Shown here piece by piece: positions 35,986-44,541 of a stretch of DNA of 64,000 bases. This DNA comes from Dorea_D hominis (GTDB lineage Bacteria > Bacillota > Clostridia > Lachnospirales > Lachnospiraceae). The number at the start of each line of letters is the position of its first letter. Within the stretch, counting starts at the first letter, position 1. The stretch lies in the NCBI RefSeq assembly GCF_014287705.1, contig NZ_JACOOY010000018.1, forward strand, positions 4,253-68,252, given 5' to 3'. Both the position numbers and the translations under genes were made by a program. The notes under the pieces are model-generated. The model saw nothing but the letters and a program-made list of their open reading frames with translations. It had not been told where the DNA came from and made no database searches.

Positions 35986-37341
35986 ATGCACATACTAAAA
36001 AAAATAAATCATCTTTCCCGGCTCGTCATGATTGCGATTACTGCACTGTTCTTAAGCGCAGGTATGATTTTATTTGCGAAGCCGGTTCACGTAATGGCAG
36101 CCACTTCAATCAGCGATAAAACCGGTCTGGAAAATTTCATTACCCAAAATGGCGGTACATACATCTCGCCGGATGATTCAACGGTAAAACTTACAAGTGA
36201 TCTGACCTGCTCGGATTATCTGATCACTTATCTGACTCAGGATCTGACACTGGATCTTAACAACCATTCCATTTTATTTGAAAAAGCAAATGGATTTTCT
36301 GTGCGTGGCTCCGGAGCAGATAACCTTGCCGTTTTCCGGATTACAAATTCCGGCGAAGACATATCGAAGGCAATTATCTCTACCTCCGGTCAATATCCGA
36401 ACACACAGGAGATCACTACCCTCAATGTTGCCGGGGCATTGGAACTTTCTGATATAACTATCGCCAACCAGGCAACCGGTGGTTCCGGCAATCCAATGGC
36501 AATTCAGCAGTCTGTGAAAGGCTCTGATCTTAAAATAACTGACTGTACGGTCACAAGCACAGGTTCCTGCTATTATATGCTCTACGGAAATGCAGCATTT
36601 CATAACTGCAGTGCCATTTCCTCCGGAAAATATGCAACTGTTCTTCTGGAAAACCAGGGAACACTGACACTGGATGACGGCACGTACTCGCAAACCGTCT
36701 CTGCACCTGCCGTAAAGGTAAATGGCGGCGCAATTGAAGGTGATGCCACTCTTTCCATTGAATGTGGCACTTATCAGGGTGCTCCTGCTCTTGATATTTC
36801 CGGTGAAAGAGCGGTCACAAGTATTGCATGTGGAACTTTTATTTCTACCAGCTCTGAAATCGAACCGATTCAGCTTACAAATAATGCTCCGGAGATCAAA
36901 TGGGACTTTGATTCTACTAAATACGAGCTTGCGAAAAATGGTTCTACATGGAAAATTGCATCAAAACCGAAAAATCCTGCTGACAATTCAAATGACAAAC
37001 CGTCAAAGCCATCTACACCGTTGAAACCTTCTACACCAGCAAAGCCGAAGGTTGTTTCTACAAAGCCGAAAATTGCGAAACTGACTCCTAAGAAGAAATC
37101 TCTTTCTGTCAAATTTGCAAAGAAGCCGTCCGGCTACTACGGCAAAGCATATCAGGTTGCCTACCGTGTAAAGGGTACAAAAAAATGGAAAACTATTACG
37201 ACGGGCAAGCAGATCAAAACACTGAAATCTCTGAAAAAAGGAAAGAAATATCAGGTTCGCGTCCGTGCTTATAAAAAGGTGAGTAAAAAGACCTATTTCA
37301 GTAAATGGAGCAGCATTAAGACTTCTGGAAAAATTAAGTGA
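35986..37341 (+). CDS. secreted beta-helix-like protein with C-terminal fibronectin III-like domain
   Basis: A 451-residue exported protein with a signal peptide of about 39 residues ending VMAA. Residues about 45-315 have the regular short beta-strand pattern of a right-handed beta-helix (DLTLDLNNHSILFE, GTLTLDDGTYS, GTYQGAPALDISGE). A Pro/Lys/Ser linker (KPSKPSTPLKPSTP) leads to a C-terminal domain (about 360-451) resembling the fibronectin III type common in Clostridia (YQVAYRVKGTKKWKT, KKYQVRVRAYKKV). No catalytic residues were recognised; probably a surface adhesin or glycan binder. Confidence 0.65.
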   Translation: MHILKKINHLSRLVMIAITALFLSAGMILFAKPVHVMAATSISDKTGLENFITQNGGTYISPDDSTVKLTSDLTCSDYLITYLTQDLTLDLNNHSILFEKANGFSVRGSGADNLAVFRITNSGEDISKAIISTSGQYPNTQEITTLNVAGALELSDITIANQATGGSGNPMAIQQSVKGSDLKITDCTVTSTGSCYYMLYGNAAFHNCSAISSGKYATVLLENQGTLTLDDGTYSQTVSAPAVKVNGGAIEGDATLSIECGTYQGAPALDISGERAVTSIACGTFISTSSEIEPIQLTNNAPEIKWDFDSTKYELAKNGSTWKIASKPKNPADNSNDKPSKPSTPLKPSTPAKPKVVSTKPKIAKLTPKKKSLSVKFAKKPSGYYGKAYQVAYRVKGTKKWKTITTGKQIKTLKSLKKGKKYQVRVRAYKKVSKKTYFSKWSSIKTSGKIK

Positions 37342-37402
37342 TAAGGAACATCCGTTCTGTATTTCCTGTCATACTTACCTGGGAACTTAATACAGATATT
37401 AT

Positions 37403-37443
37403 AAATGAGCCAGTGTAACATCAATTATTATACTGGCTCATTT
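37403..37443. terminator. bidirectional terminator between convergent genes
   Basis: AAATGAGCCAGT (37403-37414) and ACTGGCTCATTT (37432-37443) form a perfect 12-bp stem with A and T tracts on the two sides; it lies between the plus-strand gene at 35986 and the minus-strand gene at 37516. Confidence 0.85.
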
Positions 37444-37515
37444 TCGTTCTCTTTTATTTATTAAAAAATCAATTCCAAATCACCTAATCTTGTTCTGGCT
37501 TCACCCAGTTCTCGA

Positions 37516-37926
37516 CTAAATCAATATCCCTTCACAGTGGTCTACTTCATGCTGAATGATCTGTGCGATCCAGCCAGAATATTTCTGCTTTTGTTTCTTC
37601 ATATTTATATCCTGATATTCCACTTCTATTTCCTGATATCTTGTGCAGCTTCTCACTCCAGGCAGCGAAAGACATCCCTCCTCTGTGTCATATCTCCCTG
37701 ATTTTTTTATGATTTTCGGATTGAACATTGCCACATTCATAAATCCCATATTCACTGCAATTATCCGTTTCTTCTCACCGATCATATTTGCAGCCATGCC
37801 AACACAGCCTTCTTCGTGTGCTTTTAAAGTATCCAGCAGATCGACTGCGATCTGTCTGTCCTTTTCTGTTGCCGGCTCTGATTTCTGACTCAAAAACACC
37901 GGATCATGCATTATCATTCGTACCAT
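37516..37926 (-). CDS. peptide deformylase-like protein
   Basis: A 136-residue protein. The three deformylase motifs are present: GVGMAANMIG near 43 (usual form GxGLAAPQ), EGCLSLPG near 83 with the metal-binding Cys, and QHEVDHCEG near 124 with the two metal-binding His and the catalytic Glu. The first motif differs in having AN instead of AP/Q, so it belongs to the divergent short class; removal of the N-formyl group from new proteins is plausible, but it may be a second enzyme next to a standard Def elsewhere. Confidence 0.85.
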   Translation of the reverse strand: MVRMIMHDPVFLSQKSEPATEKDRQIAVDLLDTLKAHEEGCVGMAANMIGEKKRIIAVNMGFMNVAMFNPKIIKKSGRYDTEEGCLSLPGVRSCTRYQEIEVEYQDINMKKQKQKYSGWIAQIIQHEVDHCEGILI

Positions 37927-38028
37927 TTTTTATTCCCCGCTTTCTTAAAATTCCTCTGTAACGCTTCCATACATATTCTGATTATAATAACTTATATAAT
38001 GTTGAAACCAAAACATCTATCTATTTTT

Positions 38029-38361
38029 TTATAAAAAGCTCGTCTTCCAGATTGGAATTGCGTTGATGACTGGTTCTTCATACGGATGCACTTCCTTGAT
38101 TGCCTGAATCGTCCGCTCTACCGCTTCTGCATAGATTGTCACTTCTACTTTTTCCTCCGGCTCGCTGCTTATTTTCCCATTCTCGCCAATATACGGATCA
38201 CATCCATCTAACGGTCTCCAATATCCCGTCACCTGACTTACTGACATGCAGGAATCATAATTTCCAATATGTCCGGCGTCCACTTTCTGTAACGCTTTCT
38301 GTAGTTCCAATATTTTCGTTTCCGGAATAAAAATCTCTAATTTGCAATATTTAAATTCCAT
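38029..38361 (-). CDS. NIF3/YqfO insert-domain (CutA-like) protein
   Basis: A 110-residue stand-alone protein resembling the PII/CutA-like insert domain of YqfO/NIF3 proteins: YCKLEIFIPETKILELQKAL, GHIGNYDSCMSVSQVTGYWRP near 31 and VHPYEEPVINAIPI at the end. It probably forms a trimeric ligand- or metal-binding fold. No partner gene nearby. Confidence 0.75.
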   Translation of the reverse strand: MEFKYCKLEIFIPETKILELQKALQKVDAGHIGNYDSCMSVSQVTGYWRPLDGCDPYIGENGKISSEPEEKVEVTIYAEAVERTIQAIKEVHPYEEPVINAIPIWKTSFL

Positions 38362-38531
38362 AATTTTTTACCTGCTTTCCTGATTTTATTTATCACTAAA
38401 TCTAAATAAAACCATAATATAAATTATTTTATGATCTGCCTATATTATTTCAAATTTTAATCCATTTCCCCGTGAATGTATTTTCCATCCTAAACCCCCC
38501 GGCAAAATTTTTGCTATTTTCAAAAAATCTA

Positions 38532-39053
38532 TTATTTTTCCAAAACTACACTCATCTCGTGCCACTCTTCGCCGCCCCAGACAGAGTCAGATATGCCGCG
38601 GTCAATAAAGCCAAATTTTTCGTACATCTCTACTTTCGCATCCAGGCAGGTAAGAATAATCTCGCTGCGCCCTTTCGCCTGTTCTCTCTGCAAATACACG
38701 GCAACCAGTTCTCTTGCAAGTCCTTGTCTACGATATTCCGGCAAAACATCCAGTCCCAGCAGCATAATATTTTTCCCGTTCGGGTTATGTAAACCGGCGT
38801 CAGTAAAAAATTCATCCCGAAGTTTTGGCTCGTCTGTCGCAAGTCCGTTCAAAAATCCGGCAATCTTTCCATTTCCCTTATCTACTGCAACGAGAAATAG
38901 TTCCGAAATATCCCTGACCCTGTCACACATGTTTTTCTCAGAGCAGGCTTCATTTGGTGGAAAACAGATTCGTTCAATCTCTGCTGCCTGTTCCGCTTCT
39001 CCTTGTTCTATATTCCGAAATTCAAATCTTTCATAAAGTGCTTTTTTATCCAT
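38532..39053 (-). CDS. GNAT family N-acetyltransferase
   Basis: A 173-residue protein with the GNAT acetyl-CoA site LDVLPEYRRQGLARELVAVY near 105 (R-R-x-G-x-A) and the following strand/helix IILTCLDAKVEMYEKFGF near 135. The N terminus FRNIEQGEAEQAAEIERICF is a usual first strand and helix. Acceptor unknown. Confidence 0.88.
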   Translation of the reverse strand: MDKKALYERFEFRNIEQGEAEQAAEIERICFPPNEACSEKNMCDRVRDISELFLVAVDKGNGKIAGFLNGLATDEPKLRDEFFTDAGLHNPNGKNIMLLGLDVLPEYRRQGLARELVAVYLQREQAKGRSEIILTCLDAKVEMYEKFGFIDRGISDSVWGGEEWHEMSVVLEK

Positions 39054-39100
39054 TGTTTTCCTTTCCTTCTCTTATTCATTATATAATTACACTGGCAATG

Positions 39101-40420
39101 TTAAATATTTCTTTCTTCTATAAGCAAAACTGTAACATCATTTACATTCGTTCCGGTCGGACCTGTTTTTATCAGTCCATCACATTTCTCCAAAGTTGCG
39201 TACGCATTATTATTACGAAGCTCGTGGTAAATATCTGTCTTATGTTTTCGCAACATTTCGCAAGTCTTTCCATCCACATAACCGCCTGCGGCATCCGTCG
39301 GACCATCAGTTCCGTCACTTCCAATGCTGAAAAGTGCTACGCCTTCCATTCCATCTAAACCGATTGCCGCCGACAGCGCCAGCTCCTGATTGCGCCCACC
39401 TTTTCCGGTACCATGTAAATGTACAACCGTCTCACCGCCTGCAATAAATGCAAGCTTATTCGTATTCTTCTGCTGCACATTTTGCTGCATATTCTGCGGA
39501 ATATCTCCACACCTTTTTCCTTGCATATTACAACATTGTGTTTTCGCAATCGATGCGAGAAACGCCCCTGCTTCTTTCGCTTCGCAGTCCATCCAGTCTG
39601 TTAAAATGACCGACTCATAGCCCAGTTCCTCACAAGCCTCCTTTGCAGCTGTGCAAAGCGCACTCACACTTCCACTGATGACCGTCTCGACATTGTGCAA
39701 TTCTTTCGGCGTTTCCTTTTTCAGCAGCTCCTTTATGGAATCCTTCAGCTTTAATCCATACCTGTCCGCAATCTCCAGTGTTTCCTCACAGGTACTCCGA
39801 TCCGCACATGCCGGACCGGATGCAATCATATCCAGCGGATCGCCTATAATATCACTGAGCACAATCGAAAATATCTTCGCCGGTGCGACATGCTGAGCAA
39901 ATCGACCGCCTTTTACCGCCGACAGGCGTTTCCGTATCGTATTCATTTCTTTAATATTTGCGCCACTGGCAAGAAGCTGCTTTGTAACATCTTCCAGCTC
40001 TTTGCCGGATACAAGCGGCTTCTCAAATAATGCCGATCCACCACCGGAAATCAGAAATAATACTACATCCTCCGGACTCAGTCCTGCCGTCATGTCAAGT
40101 ATCTTCTGCGTTCCTTCAAACGAATTCTCATCCGGAACCGGATGTCCTGCTTCCAGGCATTCTACGTGCTGGATTTCTCCCTTTACATGGTCATATTTTG
40201 TCAGAACAATTCCGCCATCCAGCCGATCATCCAATATTTCTACTGCCGCCTGCGCCATCTGCCATGCAGCTTTCCCGATTGCAACAAGATATAGTTTTCC
40301 ACTATCATCCACAACCGAACGGAATCTATCCCCGGTCAGAACAGCTTTTACCGCCTCATCCGGGAGAACGCTGTGGAGTGCATGACGGATGATATACTCG
40401 GATTGTTGTCTAAGTGTCAT
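39101..40420 (-). CDS. glycerate 2-kinase, MOFRL/DUF4147 family
   Basis: About 439 residues from ATG 40418-40420 (AGGAG site upstream); longer frames upstream lack one. The N-terminal DUF4147 domain has AIGKAAWQMAQAA near 54 and the Gly-rich loop LISGGGSALFEKP near 130; the C-terminal MOFRL domain has AFIAGGETVVHLHGTGKGGRNQELAL-like segments (GGETVVHL, GKGGRNQE) and SDGTDGPTDAAGG, which hold catalytic Lys/Arg/Asp residues. The enzyme makes 2-phosphoglycerate from D-glycerate and ATP. A hydroxypyruvate reductase is not next to it. Confidence 0.9.
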   Translation of the reverse strand: MTLRQQSEYIIRHALHSVLPDEAVKAVLTGDRFRSVVDDSGKLYLVAIGKAAWQMAQAAVEILDDRLDGGIVLTKYDHVKGEIQHVECLEAGHPVPDENSFEGTQKILDMTAGLSPEDVVLFLISGGGSALFEKPLVSGKELEDVTKQLLASGANIKEMNTIRKRLSAVKGGRFAQHVAPAKIFSIVLSDIIGDPLDMIASGPACADRSTCEETLEIADRYGLKLKDSIKELLKKETPKELHNVETVISGSVSALCTAAKEACEELGYESVILTDWMDCEAKEAGAFLASIAKTQCCNMQGKRCGDIPQNMQQNVQQKNTNKLAFIAGGETVVHLHGTGKGGRNQELALSAAIGLDGMEGVALFSIGSDGTDGPTDAAGGYVDGKTCEMLRKHKTDIYHELRNNNAYATLEKCDGLIKTGPTGTNVNDVTVLLIEERNI

Positions 40421-40691
40421 AATATTGGCTCCTCTGTCCTTGCTTTCTCTTAAATATTTTTCTATATTAAATTCGTTAATGTTCTTCAATTCATGGCTCA
40501 AAACTAACACCTCATATATTATCTTTAATTTAAATTTGTTTTTACAAATTTTGCCTCTCCAATATTATACAGGAAATTATTTATAATTAATATATCAATA
40601 GAAAAAACGTTTTTTGTTTATGTTTCTTTATAGTTATAGCATAGCAAAATAGGTATACGATAAAGCGACTTTTGTAAGCTTTAAAACAAAT
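40421..40691. other. no gene seen
   Basis: AT-rich stretch between the kinase gene and the array; no coding frame, repeat or RNA with support was found. The CRISPR-like elements start further on. Confidence 0.5.
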
Positions 40692-40718
40692 AAAGGTAGC
40701 AAAAAACTTGCCGCCTTT
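40692..40718 (-). terminator. possible terminator of the CRISPR transcript
   Basis: Stem AAAGGTAGCAA (40692-40702) with TTGCCGCCTTT (40708-40718), one mismatch; on the minus strand it is followed by ATTTGTTTT. It lies directly beyond the oldest degenerate repeat. Confidence 0.5.
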
Positions 40719-40725
40719 AACCTTT

Positions 40726-40927
40726 TACATCATTCTCAAATATAAATAGATTACATTGATTTTAGTTTCCATATACATTAACTTTACAATCTTTCTCAAA
40801 CACCCACACACCCAAATTGGGTACATTTGTACTTTTAATGCCGTATTCTTTTACATCATTTTCAAACTTAATGTGGAGGAGCTTAATGTATGCTATAGTT
40901 TATATGTTTTCACATCAATTTCAAGTT
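40726..40927 (-). repeat. degenerate trailer end of the CRISPR array
   Basis: Fragments of the repeat 3' part on this side survive, ending near 40741 (TACATCATTCTCAAA), 40801 (CTTTCTCAAAC), 40867 (TACATCATTTTCAAAC) and 40925 (CACATCAATTTCAAG). Spacings of about 60-66 bp match the array period. These are old repeats that have decayed. Confidence 0.7.
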
Positions 40928-40954
40928 CCTTTTTTTATAACCGATTACTTATCA

Positions 40955-42634
40955 GTTTTAGTACCATACATTTTTACATCATTTTCAAACACCAGTGGAT
41001 ACTGTAACTGTCGAATCTGTGTTTCAGTACCACACGTTTTTACATCATTCTCAAACATGTTATTGTGTGCCATTCCAGAACCAGTAGTTTCAGTACCATA
41101 CGTTTTTACATCATTCTCAAACAGAAACATACGCTCATTTCGTGACTGCAGGTTTCAGTACCATACGTTTTTACATCATTCTCAAACTGACGCGCTGGCA
41201 CGTGTTGGGATCTCAAAGTTTCAGTACCATACATTTTTACATCATTCTCAAACATACGGCAGGCGTAAAAAGAGATCAGTCAAGTTTCAGTACCATACAT
41301 TTTTACATCATTCTCAAACTTGTTTTTAGGTTTGTAACCACCAAAAGGCGTTTCAGTACCATACGTTTTTACATCATTCTCAAACATACGGCAGGCGTAA
41401 AAAGAGATCAGTCAAGTTTCAGTACCATACGTTTTTACATCATTCTCAAACAGCAAGTTCATGTCCGTCTGCATCAAGTAGTTTCAGTACCATACGTTTT
41501 TACATCATTCTCAAACCATGACTCTGCTGTCGCTCGTGATGTCTGGGTTTCAGTACCATACGTTTTTACATCATTCTCAAACCCAGACGGGTACAAGTCT
41601 AATGCACTAATTGTTTCAGTACCATACGTTTTTACATCATTCTCAAACGTAGCAAAATTAGAACCATGTGTCTGAATCGTTTCAGTACCATACGTTTTTA
41701 CATCATTCTCAAACAGTTGTTCACAATTGGATAACATTATACCGTTTCAGTACCATACGTTTTTACATCATTCTCAAACGCTATCGCTGCTTTTTCTTGG
41801 CATTGTACTGTTTCAGTACCATACGTTTTTACATCATTCTCAAACTCACAAAAGCCTGTGGATACCGACCACCACGTTTCAGTACCATACGTTTTTACAT
41901 CATTCTCAAACTTCCCCGTACTCTTCTTTAAACATTTTCAGTTTCAGTACCATACGTTTTTACATCATTCTCAAACAGCAAGTTCATGTCCGTCTGCATC
42001 AAGTAGTTTCAGTACCATACGTTTTTACATCATTCTCAAACGGACGCGGCAGAAGAGATTATAGCGGACCGGTTTCAGTACCATACGTTTTTACATCATT
42101 CTCAAACTTAAACATACGCAACTCCTTCGTTTGGATAGTTTCAGTACCATACGTTTTTACATCATTCTCAAACATGGGATAACACCTATCAGCATTGCAG
42201 ATTGTTTCAGTACCATACGTTTTTACATCATTCTCAAACGGATTTCCAATCGTGGCATGTATTGCCATGGTTTCAGTACCATACGTTTTTACATCATTCT
42301 CAAACGCATATCGGAAAAAGATTGCTTTAGCTAACGTTTCAGTACCATACGTTTTTACATCATTCTCAAACTGTAATTTTTTTCGTTACTTTCATTTTAG
42401 TGTTTCAGTACCATACGTTTTTACATCATTCTCAAACAGACCTATACACTTGGTATTGATGAATTGGTTTCAGTACCATACGTTTTTACATCATTCTCAA
42501 ACCATCAGTACATCCAATGCTATTTGTGCGCCGTTTCAGTACCATACGTTTTTACATCATTCTCAAACCTGACGAGCGGGAGATTACTTCCGCTCGTCGT
42601 TTCAGTACCATACGTTTTTACATCATTCTCAAAC
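40955..42634 (-). CRISPR. type II-A CRISPR array, 26 repeats, 25 spacers
   Basis: Transcribed on the minus strand. The 36-bp repeat begins GTTTGAGAATGATGTAAAAA and ends CGTATGGTACTGAAAC in that direction; repeats start at 40955 and recur every 65-66 bp to 42599-42634. Spacers are 29-30 bp. Repeats near the leader are identical; the distal ones at 40955, 41021, 41218 and 41284 carry substitutions (for example TATGTA for TACGTT-type changes at one position). Two spacers occur twice: 41254-41283 equals 41386-41415, and 41452-41480 equals 41977-42005. The newest spacer (42569-42598) contains a 9-bp inverted repeat. The repeat type, csn2 and cas order all say subtype II-A. Confidence 0.98.
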
Positions 42635-42690
42635 CTCAAATTCAAAAATGAACCGCCATCATTTGCGCAAAACAAGGTACTCAAACACAT
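42635..42690 (-). promoter_or_regulatory. CRISPR leader with leader-anchoring sequence
   Basis: The 56-bp stretch between the csn2 stop and the first repeat. On the minus strand its last seven bases are ATTTGAG (complement at 42635-42641), touching the repeat. ATTTGAG is the known leader-anchoring sequence that Cas1-Cas2 uses in type II-A streptococcal loci, so this is the acquisition end. The promoter of the array may lie in the 3' part of csn2. Confidence 0.8.
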
Positions 42691-43362
42691 TTAATAGATT
42701 TCACATTGATCTCTATCTATAATATACCTTAATCCCTCTCCCATGCAATCTTTTACACAATTTTCCACAAATATCAGTTTTACTTCCTGATGAATTGCTT
42801 CTTGGATAAGTTTTTGCATTTGCAAATCTGACAAATAGCTCCGGAGATTTACAAATACAAAAATCTTATACTTCATGACTACCGCTGCAACTTTAATATA
42901 ACGAATCAGTTTTTCAAAATAATCTTCCTCTATTATTTCATGCTGTACCTGTAATGCTTTAAATATTGCCATCCAGTCAACATCTTCTGTAAATGTAAGT
43001 ATATAATCTGTTTCCTGTTCTAATTCTAAAATATATTTTTGTATACTTTGTGCTATCTCTTGCGTTTTTACATACAACTTTTCAGAATAGGCAACTTGTT
43101 GCATTTCCTCATATAATTTATTCACTATCTTTTTACTGTTGATATCTATGCTGAAAATATCAAATACGATATCCATATTTTTTGATATTCCCAGTTCTTT
43201 ATCGGCATCAGATAGTACATACCTTCCATCATTTCCGTCACATTGATTCTTCAGTTCATATACAAATGCCGCGAATCTTTCTGTTGCCTCAATTATCCAT
43301 TCTGTATAATCAACAGTAGCATCAATGATTGCTCTGCTTAATTCCGGATGAACTAATTTCAC
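42691..43362 (-). CDS. csn2: Csn2, type II-A adaptation protein
   Basis: A 223-residue protein of the short Csn2 class. The family landmarks KIFVFVNLRSYLSDLQMQKL near 165 and VKLIFVENCV near 194 are present, with a helical middle part. Csn2 forms a tetrameric ring that encircles DNA ends and helps Cas1-Cas2 and Cas9 take up new spacers; it has no ATPase activity. It overlaps cas2 by 4 bp. Its presence fixes the subtype as II-A. Confidence 0.93.
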   Translation of the reverse strand: MKLVHPELSRAIIDATVDYTEWIIEATERFAAFVYELKNQCDGNDGRYVLSDADKELGISKNMDIVFDIFSIDINSKKIVNKLYEEMQQVAYSEKLYVKTQEIAQSIQKYILELEQETDYILTFTEDVDWMAIFKALQVQHEIIEEDYFEKLIRYIKVAAVVMKYKIFVFVNLRSYLSDLQMQKLIQEAIHQEVKLIFVENCVKDCMGEGLRYIIDRDQCEIY

Positions 43363-43664
43363 AAAACCACTAACCTTTCATCGGTATCTAAAACCTCACT
43401 CTTTAAATCTCCAACAACAATATCCATCTTAGCATATTGCTTTTCTGTAACTGTAAGAAGCTGAATCAACCCTTCCTCTGGTTTATTCTTATGTACATTA
43501 TCTACAATTGCGTTAACTGCCGTTCCATTTAAAGCTAATTTACAATATACCGATTCCTGTAACATCAGAAAGCCATTTTTAAGTAAGAATTTTCGGAATC
43601 TGGTATACGCTCTTCTATTCTCTGCTGTTAATACCGGCAGGTCAAAAAATACTAATACCCTCAT
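43359..43664 (-). CDS. cas2: Cas2, CRISPR adaptation endoribonuclease-fold protein
   Basis: About 101 residues from ATG 43662-43664; the frame is open further upstream but those codons lie inside cas1. MRVLVFFDLPVLTAENRRAY with the Asp at residue 8, FRKFLLKNGFLMLQESVYCK and VVGDLKSE are typical. Cas2 bridges two Cas1 dimers in the integrase complex. It begins 4 bp after the cas1 stop. Confidence 0.95.
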   Translation of the reverse strand: MRVLVFFDLPVLTAENRRAYTRFRKFLLKNGFLMLQESVYCKLALNGTAVNAIVDNVHKNKPEEGLIQLLTVTEKQYAKMDIVVGDLKSEVLDTDERLVVL

Positions 43665-43668
43665 AAAC

Positions 43669-44541
43669 CTATAGCTCAAACCTGTAAAACCGAACCAGAG
43701 AACTATCATCATCATTCAAAGCATCAAATACACTTTTACAATAAATCTTTATTGCATTATTTACATACTGTATTCTTCCATCTATGGAAACTTCTTGATT
43801 CAAAATGTTAACCAGTTGCATTTTCTCATCATGCTCAAAACTATCCAATTTCATCTGTTTGACTTCACGGTCAACCAGAACACGAAACGGCTCCATCAAA
43901 TCGGACGCTAAATTAAATTGATTAAACATATTATCGTGAAATAATCCCAACTGCGTAATATATCCAGTGGCAGCTATTTCTCTTGTAAATGTTGACAAGA
44001 TAATAGAATACCCGTAATTTAATGCAGCATTAATATTATTGTCTTCTGTCCTTGTAAAATCCAGTCCGAATAATGCATTAAAATAAACCTTGGCAGCATG
44101 TCCTTCTCTGTTAGTTGTATCATTCCAGACTATTTCTTTTAAATAAGATGATAAAAGCTCCGCTTCTTCCTTTCCCATTATTTCTAATAATTCTTTTTGT
44201 TTCCGGATCTTTTCTGTTACTATTTCCGTCCAGACTGCCTCCTTTGTGTTCTTTCTCCAGGCAATCTGTTTTCGAATTTTATTGCTTGTATCATGACTAC
44301 CATAATAACTGATTAATTCTGACGAAGGATTCTTCTTCTCATCACAGAATATCACTTTGATTTTTCTTCTCGTCAATTCTGCCAATAAACTGGTAGTCAA
44401 TGATACAGCTGTTGATTCTATTAGAATTGTTGATATTTCACTTAATACTACTTTTGTTACTTCTTCACTTCGTACAACCATGTATCCCAATTGCAGATCC
44501 AGTTTTGCCCGTTTAGAAATAACAATTATACGCCAGCTCAT
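43669..44541 (-). CDS. cas1: Cas1, CRISPR integrase (type II)
   Basis: A 290-residue type II Cas1. Metal-binding residues appear as Glu in NREGHAAKVYF near 146, His in LGLFHDNMFNQFNLASDL near 203 and Glu in LMEPFRVLVD near 218. The N-terminal beta domain (1-70) is complete. It integrates protospacers at the leader-repeat junction. It overlaps the cas9 stop by 4 bp, as in intact type II-A operons, so the operon is in order from here on. Confidence 0.96.
   Translation of the reverse strand: MSWRIIVISKRAKLDLQLGYMVVRSEEVTKVVLSEISTILIESTAVSLTTSLLAELTRRKIKVIFCDEKKNPSSELISYYGSHDTSNKIRKQIAWRKNTKEAVWTEIVTEKIRKQKELLEIMGKEEAELLSSYLKEIVWNDTTNREGHAAKVYFNALFGLDFTRTEDNNINAALNYGYSIILSTFTREIAATGYITQLGLFHDNMFNQFNLASDLMEPFRVLVDREVKQMKLDSFEHDEKMQLVNILNQEVSIDGRIQYVNNAIKIYCKSVFDALNDDDSSLVRFYRFEL

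Noticed and set aside
40640..40680. AGCATAGCAAAATAGG resembles the Streptococcus pyogenes tracrRNA
   Set aside because: It has no complementarity to the repeat of this array, so it cannot be its anti-repeat.
40817..42572. Several open frames of 60-180 codons across the array with a repeating YVFTSFSN or STIRFYIILK pattern
   Set aside because: They are translations of the 36-bp CRISPR repeats and spacers, not genes.
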